Shown: piece after piece, positions 15,240 to 19,997 of the stretch
Position numbering within the stretch: position 1 is the stretch's first letter
Layout: every line of letters starts with the position of its first letter
Assembly: GCA_052034445.1 (NCBI GenBank)
Contig: JBPOIN010000148.1
Coordinates: 1 to 19,997 of the forward strand
DNA from: Sterolibacterium sp052034445
GTDB taxonomy: Bacteria; Pseudomonadota; Gammaproteobacteria; Burkholderiales; Rhodocyclaceae
DNA: 19,997 nt
Reading direction: 5' to 3'
The notes under the pieces: generated by a model
Seen by the model: only the letters and a program-made list of their open reading frames with translations
What the model was told of the DNA's origin: nothing
Database searches by the model: none
Program-made: the position numbers and the translations under genes

Positions 15240-15428
15240 CACGCATGGGCAATCGCGCCATAAATGCAGACCAATGACGCCCGCCCATCCCGACTGCCCG
15301 CGACCAGCCACAGCGCCGCGGAGCAAGGCTCCACGAAACCCCACCAGTGCCCCCACGCGGGGAGGTGACTGTCCGGCTCGCCTTGCGCACAACTTCAACC
15401 CGGCGTTCAATTGATGGTTTCACGTTAA

Positions 15429-16928
15429 ATGCAGGTCGCACTACTCGCCTCCGTCTTCGTCGTCGCCTCCTGCGGACTAGCCTACGAGCTGGTTGCCGGC
15501 GCGCTGGCAAGTTATCTGATTGGCGATTCCGTCACCCAATTTTCCACGGTCATTGGCGTCTACCTGTTTTCGATGGGCGTCGGCTCCTGGCTGGCGAGCT
15601 TCGTCGGGCGCGGCCTGGTCGCGCGCTTTGTGCAGATCGAACTACTGGTCGGACTGCTCGGCGGCTTCTCGGCCGCCTTCCTGTTTCTGGTATTTACCTG
15701 GCTGGATGCGCCATTCCGTTTGACGCTGTACATCATCGTGGCGCTGCTGGGCATTCTTGTCGGCATGGAGATTCCGCTGGTGATGCGGATTCTGAAACGC
15801 GATCTGGCCTTCAAGGATGTCGTTTCCCAGGTGCTGACCTTCGATTATCTCGGCGCCCTGCTGGTATCCCTCCTGTTTCCGCTGCTGCTGGCGCCGCAGC
15901 TCGGCCTGATCCGCACGGGGCTGCTGTTCGGCATTCTGAATGTCGGCGTGGCGCTCTGGGCAACCTGGCTGTTCCGCGCCCAGCTGCCCGGCGTGGTGGC
16001 GCTGCGCTCTCAGGCATTCCTCGCACTCGCGCTGCTGCTGGGCGGTTTTGCCGGCGCCAATCAGCTCACCGAACTCGCCGAGCAGCATCTGTACGCCGAT
16101 CAGGTGATCTACAGCAAAAGCACGCCCTATCAGCGCATCGTGATCACGCGCTGGAAGGATGACTTGCGCCTGTTCCTCAACAACAACCTGCAGTTCTCCT
16201 CGCACGACGAGTACCGCTATCACGAGGCGCTGATCCACCCGGCACTCGCCACCCTGCCGCAGGCGCGCCGCGTGCTGGTGCTGGGCGGCGGCGACGGCCT
16301 GGCGGTGCGCGAGATCCTCAAGTATCCACACATTGAGGCGGTCACGCTGGTCGATCTGGATACCGAGATGACGCGCTTGTTTGCCACGGCGCCGATGCTG
16401 ACCGGGCTCAATCTCGATGCGCTCAACGATCCGCGCGTCAAGATCGTCAATACCGATGCAATGCGCTGGCTCGAAGAACGTGACGACGTGTATGACCTGA
16501 TTGTCGTCGACTTCCCCGATCCGTCGAACTTCAGCGTCGGCAAGTTGTACTCCAGCGCCTTCTATCGCCTGCTCGACCGCCATATCGCGCCGCAGGGACT
16601 GGCGGTGATCCAATCGACTTCGCCGCTGTACGCGCCACAATCGTTCTGGTGCGTGGTCACGACGCTCGAAAGCGTCGGGCTGCAGGCCACGCCCTATCAT
16701 GCGCTGGTGCCCTCGTTCGGCGAATGGGGCTTCGTGATCGCCGGCCGCAGCGCCTATCAGCCGCCCGCCAGCTATCCGGTGCCGACGCGTTTCCTGACGC
16801 CGGAAACCACGCCGGGCCTGTTCCAGTTCCCCAAGGACATGGCGCGCCTGCCCAGCGAAGTGAATCGCCTCAACAACCAGGTGCTGGTGCGCTACTTCGA
16901 GAACGAGTGGCGCAAGGTCATCCGCTAG
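15429..16928 (+). CDS. Polytopic membrane protein with spermidine synthase-like domain
   Basis: A 499-residue fusion. The first ~215 residues hold about seven hydrophobic spans, beginning in MQVALLASVFVVASCGLAYELVAG-type sequence and including a LVGMEIPLVMRIL motif. The rest is a spermidine synthase-like Rossmann domain: YQRIVITRW, LQFSSHDEYRYHE, SAM-type motif VLVLGGGDG (residues 282-290), acidic strand VDLD (D309, D311) and VDFPDP with D361 and D364 at the catalytic position. Soluble enzymes transfer an aminopropyl group from decarboxylated SAM to putrescine; the membrane-fused group may use another acceptor. The active-site loop differs from the DSSDP form, so substrate specificity is open. 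The start is ATG at 15429, directly after an in-frame TAA; no clear ribosome site is seen. No SAM decarboxylase gene lies in the window. Confidence 0.88.
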   Translation: MQVALLASVFVVASCGLAYELVAGALASYLIGDSVTQFSTVIGVYLFSMGVGSWLASFVGRGLVARFVQIELLVGLLGGFSAAFLFLVFTWLDAPFRLTLYIIVALLGILVGMEIPLVMRILKRDLAFKDVVSQVLTFDYLGALLVSLLFPLLLAPQLGLIRTGLLFGILNVGVALWATWLFRAQLPGVVALRSQAFLALALLLGGFAGANQLTELAEQHLYADQVIYSKSTPYQRIVITRWKDDLRLFLNNNLQFSSHDEYRYHEALIHPALATLPQARRVLVLGGGDGLAVREILKYPHIEAVTLVDLDTEMTRLFATAPMLTGLNLDALNDPRVKIVNTDAMRWLEERDDVYDLIVVDFPDPSNFSVGKLYSSAFYRLLDRHIAPQGLAVIQSTSPLYAPQSFWCVVTTLESVGLQATPYHALVPSFGEWGFVIAGRSAYQPPASYPVPTRFLTPETTPGLFQFPKDMARLPSEVNRLNNQVLVRYFENEWRKVIR

Positions 16929-16976
16929 TGAAGTGTGACATGCATGCCATCGGCCAGCACGACGCTGTAGCGCTGG

Positions 16977-17045
16977 TTTCAAGCCGACCACAAAGGGTAA
17001 CGACAGGTCGGATTTCAAGCCGATCTGTCGGGCTGACGCCCGACC
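16977..17045. repeat. REP-like palindromic units between aminopropyltransferase and oxidase genes
   Basis: The 133-base gap holds several GTCGG-based palindromes. TTTCAAGCCGA occurs twice (16977-16987 and 17013-17023). CGACAGGTCGG (17001-17011) pairs with CCGATCTGTCG (17020-17030) over 11 pairs with one G-T. GTCGGGC (17027-17033) pairs with GCCCGAC (17038-17044) around a TGAC loop. CCGACC (16984-16989) can also pair with GGTCGG (17006-17011), so the folds compete. No T-run follows. This looks like a REP/ERIC-type intergenic element; an attenuator is the alternative. Confidence 0.55.
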
Positions 17046-17061
17046 TCGGGGCGGAGCAGCC

Positions 17062-18717
17062 ATGAAGCGGCGCGAGTTTCTCGGCGCCGCGCTAGGGCTG
17101 GCGGCCGGCGGGATTTCGGCCTGCGGCAGCAACCGTTCACACTTGCCGCTACCGCCCGGCGAACTCGCCGGCGCGGGCTTTGCGCGCGGACATCGGCTGA
17201 ATCATGCGCTCAATATTCCGCCGGTTTCGGAAACCCGTCAGGCACCGGTGCTCATCGTCGGCGCTGGCATCGCCGGACTGTCGGCCGGCTGGAAACTGCA
17301 GCGCGCCGGCTTGCGGGATTTCCTGATCACCGAACTCGAAGACCAGGTCGGCGGCAACTCGCGCTATGGCGAAAACACCGTGAGCCGCTATCCGCTCGGC
17401 GCGCATTATCTGCCGCTACCGGGATCGGAAGCGCGTGCGGTGCGCGAACTGCTGGCTGATTTGGGCGTACTGCAGGGCGATCCGCTGGCCGCCGCGCCGA
17501 ACTACGACGAACGCTATCTGTGCGCCACGCCGCAGGAGCGCCTGTTCCTGCGCGGCAGCTGGCACGAGGGGCTGATGCCTGCGGCAAATGCAGGGAGCGG
17601 CGAGTTGCAGAAAATCGAGCGTTTTCAGCAGATCATCGAGACGCTGCGCAAACGACGCGACCGGCGCGGGCGGCGCGCCTTTGCCATACCGATGGAATAC
17701 TCCTCGCGCACCCCGGATCTGCTGGCGCTCGACCGCATCACGCTGGCGCAGTGGTTACGCCAGGAAGGTCTCGATTGCCCCGCCTTGCGCTGGTATCTGA
17801 ACTACACGAGCCGCGACGATTTCGGCGCCGGCATCGATGCGGTTTCGGCCTGGGCCGGACTGCATTACTTCGCCTGCCGCGACGGCGCAGCCGCCAATGC
17901 GGCGGGCGACACGGTGCTCACGGCGCCCGAGGGCAATGGCTGGATCGTGCGCGGCCTGGAGGAACGCCTGCGGCCACATCTGCTGAGTGGCGCCATGGCG
18001 ACGGCACTGCGCGAATCGTCACGGAATGGCCGCACTGCGGTCGAAGTGGATTATTTTCTGCCGCGCGAGAACCGCAGCCTGCGCATCGTCGCCGAACAGG
18101 TGATCTGGGCCGGGCCGCTGTTCGTGCTGAATCATGTCTGGCGCACCGCACCGGACAGCATTCGCCGGGCGGCAGGCGCCTTCGATTATGCCCCCTGGAT
18201 GGTCGCCAACCTGACGCTGAGCGAGGCGCCGCACACGCGCGCCGGCGCGCCGCTGGCCTGGGACAATGTACTGCACGCCGGTCCGGGGCTTGGTTATGTG
18301 GTGGCGACGCACCAGCAGATGCGCGTGCGCCCCGGCCCGACCGTCATCACCTATTACCATGCCTTCGATCAGGGATCGGCTCGCGCCACGCGCCAGAAGA
18401 TGCTCGCCGAGCCGCGCGCAACCTGGGCAGCGGAAATCCTGCGCGAACTCGGCAAACCGCATCCCGAGCTGCCAGAAATCACGCAGCGTCTGGATGTGTT
18501 CCTGCATGGCCATGCGATGATCAAGCCGCTACCCGGCGTGATCTGGGGCGCGGCTCGCCAACAGTTGAGCCAGCTGAATCATCCGCGCCTGCGCCTGGCG
18601 CATACCGATCTCTCGGGCATGTCGCTGTTCGAGGAAGCCAACTATCGCGGCGTGCTGGCCGCCGAGCAAACGCTGCAGGCGCTGGGACTGCGCCATGCGT
18701 CGTCGCTGCAGGTCTGA
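17062..18717 (+). CDS. Tat-type lipoprotein FAD-dependent oxidoreductase (amine oxidase-like)
   Basis: A 551-residue flavoprotein. The leader MKRREFLGAALGLAAGGISAC has a twin-arginine motif (R3-R4-E-F-L) and a lipobox-like ISAC with C21, so it is probably exported folded and lipid-anchored in the envelope. The FAD-binding Rossmann motif is VLIVGAGIAGLSAGW with GxGxxG at 67-72, followed by an acidic strand end and VGGNSRYG, as in NAD(P)-binding_8/amine oxidase flavoproteins. The C-terminal region (LRLAHTDLSGMSLFEEANYRG) fits the second FAD-contact segment. It follows the spermidine synthase-like gene by 133 bases, so a polyamine-type substrate is attractive but unproven. A GGAG lies nine bases upstream of the ATG. 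It converges with the next gene with only 15 bases between stops. Confidence 0.82.
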   Translation: MKRREFLGAALGLAAGGISACGSNRSHLPLPPGELAGAGFARGHRLNHALNIPPVSETRQAPVLIVGAGIAGLSAGWKLQRAGLRDFLITELEDQVGGNSRYGENTVSRYPLGAHYLPLPGSEARAVRELLADLGVLQGDPLAAAPNYDERYLCATPQERLFLRGSWHEGLMPAANAGSGELQKIERFQQIIETLRKRRDRRGRRAFAIPMEYSSRTPDLLALDRITLAQWLRQEGLDCPALRWYLNYTSRDDFGAGIDAVSAWAGLHYFACRDGAAANAAGDTVLTAPEGNGWIVRGLEERLRPHLLSGAMATALRESSRNGRTAVEVDYFLPRENRSLRIVAEQVIWAGPLFVLNHVWRTAPDSIRRAAGAFDYAPWMVANLTLSEAPHTRAGAPLAWDNVLHAGPGLGYVVATHQQMRVRPGPTVITYYHAFDQGSARATRQKMLAEPRATWAAEILRELGKPHPELPEITQRLDVFLHGHAMIKPLPGVIWGAARQQLSQLNHPRLRLAHTDLSGMSLFEEANYRGVLAAEQTLQALGLRHASSLQV

Positions 18718-18736
18718 AGCGGCCTGCAGCCTTCAG
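18714..18736. terminator. Possible bidirectional hairpin between convergent genes
   Basis: CTGAAG (18714-18719) and CTTCAG (18731-18736) form a six-pair stem that includes both stop codons of the converging genes. A GGC/GCC pair can extend it with a bulge. There is no T-run on either side, so termination strength is doubtful. Confidence 0.3.
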
Positions 18737-19143
18737 TCAAGGAGCTTCTTCCAAAAACCCGGCCCCCAGTCACACAGCTTGCTGGCAAGCTTGTAGAGCG
18801 TCTCACCGGGCAGCAGCGGTGTGGGTTTCTGCCATTGCTTGATGCCGCCCTGCGTGATGGCCTGGGCCACTTCATGGGAGCTGCAATTGAAGGCGTATTC
18901 CTCGACCACCCTGGTATTGGCCGGATCGAACGTGGCATACAGCGCCACGGTGGCCATGTCGCCGTCCTTGACGACCTTTTCGGGATCGTAATACAGCTTC
19001 AGGCCATCCGCTTGGAGGCGGGCCGGCTTGTCCGCCGCAGCGCCCCATTGCGGGCCGGACTGGGCATTCGCCTGCGCCGGGAGCAGCGTGCTCAGCATGA
19101 CGGCTGCCGCCAGCTGCCCTTTGAATGAAAATTTGTTTATCAT
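18733..19143 (-). CDS. Small secreted two-cysteine protein (surface-adhesin E-like)
   Basis: A 136-residue exported protein. The signal peptide runs MINKFSFKGQLAAAVMLSTLLPAQANA with likely cleavage around residues 25-27. The mature part has a KLYYDPEKVVKDGDMATVALYATF segment, then EYAFNCSSHEV and a final ASKLCDWG, giving one cysteine in the middle and one near the end that could form a disulfide. This layout resembles surface-adhesin protein E-like proteins (Neisseria ACP-type domain), which are small periplasmic or surface proteins in betaproteobacteria. Similarity is judged by pattern only. It is read from the opposite strand to the oxidase and stands alone, with about 270 bases before slyD's end. 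Its role here is unknown; adhesion or envelope-enzyme inhibition are only family-based possibilities. Confidence 0.7.
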   Translation of the reverse strand: MINKFSFKGQLAAAVMLSTLLPAQANAQSGPQWGAAADKPARLQADGLKLYYDPEKVVKDGDMATVALYATFDPANTRVVEEYAFNCSSHEVAQAITQGGIKQWQKPTPLLPGETLYKLASKLCDWGPGFWKKLLD

Positions 19144-19335
19144 ATCAACACTCTACCATCAAGATTGAACAAAGAATCCGGTTGCTTTCTAGCGCGGACA
19201 GGGGTAGAAAAGCAAGTGCGAGACCGTATTGCTGACCACTCAAGGGGGGCGATTATCGAGACTGCAAATGATGCGTGAAATGTAATCACAAATCCATCCG
19301 GTTCGACCGGGCCATTGGTGCCAACAGTCACCAAT
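19144..19335. other. Intergenic region upstream of the secreted-protein gene
   Basis: This less GC-rich stretch holds no convincing gene. It should contain the minus-strand promoter of the secreted protein. The best guess is TTGCTT-N18-TAGAAA on the minus strand, which is too weak to call. A short hairpin CCGGT-tcg-ACCGG sits at 19298-19310. Confidence 0.5.
19314..19335. repeat. Perfect dyad ATTGGTG-N8-CACCAAT
   Basis: ATTGGTG (19314-19320) and CACCAAT (19329-19335) form a perfect 7-base inverted repeat with an 8-base centre. It is directly adjacent to the slyD terminator, on its downstream side. It could be a second stem of that terminator or an operator for the minus-strand gene beyond it. 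Confidence 0.4.
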
Positions 19336-19373
19336 AAAAACGCCGAAACACACTTTACGTGATCGGCGTTTTT
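19336..19373 (-). terminator. Intrinsic terminator of slyD
   Basis: AAAAACGCCGA (19336-19346) pairs with TCGGCGTTTTT (19363-19373), a perfect 11-pair stem with a 16-base loop in which CAC/GTG can pair further. Read on the minus strand it is a GC stem followed by a T-run, 41 bases beyond the slyD stop. The symmetric A and T tracts would let it work in both directions. Confidence 0.88.
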
Positions 19374-19413
19374 TTATGTGGCACTGATTGGCTTGCTGCG
19401 CCCGCTCGGAGGC

Positions 19414-19893
19414 TTAGTGATGATGGCCTTGCGGTCCATGCACGTGGCCGTGTTCGAGCTCTTCGTCGGTTGCCTCGCGCACATCGCTGACGGTGCATTC
19501 GAAAATCAGCGCCATGCCGGCCAGCGGATGGTTGCCGTCGACAACTACCGTTTCGCCTTCGATTTCGGTGATCGTGAACAGCATGTCGTCGCTGTCCTCG
19601 TCGTTGCCGCGTTCGAACTGCATGCCGACTTCGATGTTGTCGGGGAACAGGTTGCGCGGTTCGACATTCACGAGTTCGGCGTCGTATTCGCCGAAGGCGT
19701 CATCGGGTTCGAGCTTGACCTTGAGCGTGGCACCGATGTCCTTGCCATGCAGTTCTTCTTCGATGCGCGGGAAAATGCCGTCGTATCCGCCGTGCAGATA
19801 CACGAGCGGTTGGGTGCCTTCGTCGATCAGGTTGCCCTCGCAGTCATGGACCTGATAGCTGAGCGTTACGACGGTGTTTTTTTCGATTTGCAT
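19414..19893 (-). CDS. slyD: FKBP-type peptidyl-prolyl cis-trans isomerase SlyD
   Basis: A 159-residue cytoplasmic prolyl isomerase and chaperone of the SlyD type. It starts MQIEKNTVVTLSYQVHDCEG, with the FKBP split by the insert-in-flap region after DDAFGEYDAELV and the second FKBP part at VVVDGNHPLAGMALIFE, all characteristic. The tail HGHVHGPQGHHH is His-rich, as in metal-binding SlyD proteins that help nickel delivery, though shorter than in E. coli (196 residues) and lacking its cysteines. GGAG lies six to seven bases before the ATG. The upstream peroxiredoxin frame runs 28 bases into this gene, so translation may be coupled. A strong intrinsic terminator follows. Confidence 0.95.
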   Translation of the reverse strand: MQIEKNTVVTLSYQVHDCEGNLIDEGTQPLVYLHGGYDGIFPRIEEELHGKDIGATLKVKLEPDDAFGEYDAELVNVEPRNLFPDNIEVGMQFERGNDEDSDDMLFTITEIEGETVVVDGNHPLAGMALIFECTVSDVREATDEELEHGHVHGPQGHHH

Positions 19894-19997
19894 GGTTTCT
19901 CCAGTTGTTTAACAAGTTGCAGCACTTCGGCGACATGGCCGCGCGGGCTGATGTCGTACAGGGCGTGGCGCACCACGCCGTGACAGTCGATGATGAA
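19866..19997 (-). CDS. C-terminal end of a probable Bcp-type peroxiredoxin (partial)
   Basis: The minus strand is open from the window edge and encodes 43 residues starting FIIDCHGVVRHALYDIS, then PRGHVAEVLQLVKQLEK. This matches the last strand and helix of thioredoxin-fold peroxiredoxins of the Bcp/PrxQ group (F-L-I-D-x-x-G-V-x-R, then GHxxEVL). The catalytic cysteines lie outside the window. The frame ends at TAA 19866-19868, 28 bases inside slyD, adding a tail CKSKKTPS that is not typical of the family. Such enzymes reduce hydroperoxides using thioredoxin. The call rests on a short segment. Confidence 0.6.
   Translation of the reverse strand, partial: FIIDCHGVVRHALYDISPRGHVAEVLQLVKQLEKPCKSKKTPS

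Noticed and set aside
15642..17132. 496-codon minus-strand open frame opposite the aminopropyltransferase
   Set aside because: It is Gln/Arg/His-rich with no motif, and runs across the palindromic gap into the oxidase gene.
17520..18842. 440-codon plus-strand frame overlapping the oxidase
   Set aside because: It is Arg/Ala/Pro-rich without motifs and is out of frame with the flavoprotein, whose FAD motifs are clear.
19140..19334. 64-codon minus-strand frame upstream of the secreted protein
   Set aside because: It has no ribosome site or family resemblance, and the region is better explained as promoter space.

Overview
The window is GC-rich, densely packed DNA of bacterial chromosome type. 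Protein families and codon bias (strong GC at third positions, long antisense shadow frames) suggest a betaproteobacterium, most likely of the Rhodocyclales kind. That placement is inferred from gene content; no rRNA or other phylogenetic marker is present. I see no tRNA, rRNA, CRISPR array, insertion sequence or phage gene. No gene in the interior looks broken; only the genes at the two ends are cut by the window.

Layout. (1) 1-1686: the 3' part of a YraQ/ArsP-like (DUF318) permease followed by a small CxxC thioredoxin-fold protein, a recurring metal or metalloid export pair. (2) 1804-10306: a sensory block on the + strand. It holds a secreted single Cache-domain protein, a methyl-accepting chemotaxis protein, a DUF3391/HD-GYP c-di-GMP phosphodiesterase, a PAS-PAS-HisKA-HATPase-REC-Hpt hybrid kinase, a REC protein with an unrecognised output region, and a degenerate EAL plus HDOD protein. 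The last four are tightly spaced and probably form one c-di-GMP/phosphorelay unit. (3) 10448-11675: housekeeping genes rlmJ (23S rRNA m6A methyltransferase) and a YchJ-like SEC-C protein, overlapping by 14 bases.

(4) 11879-18717: the most interesting part, a six-gene + strand cassette. It encodes an SPFH/YdjI-like protein with a C-terminal SHOCT-type module, a membrane protein with duplicated zinc ribbons and DUF4178 domains, a 48-residue single-span protein, a 69-residue DUF350 protein, a polytopic membrane protein fused to a spermidine synthase-like domain, and a Tat-type lipoprotein flavin oxidoreductase. The gene set suggests polyamine-type chemistry carried out at the membrane and tied to envelope organisation or stress. 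Related groupings of DUF350, DUF4178 and spermidine synthase are known in bacteria, but the biochemical role of this set is unresolved as far as I know. An extended -10 promoter and a strong leader hairpin precede the SPFH gene, and palindromic repeat units lie between the last two genes.

(5) 18733-19997: minus-strand genes for a small secreted two-cysteine protein (surface-adhesin E-like), a SlyD-type prolyl isomerase with a His-rich tail and a clear intrinsic terminator, and the C-terminal end of a probable Bcp-type peroxiredoxin that overlaps the slyD start.
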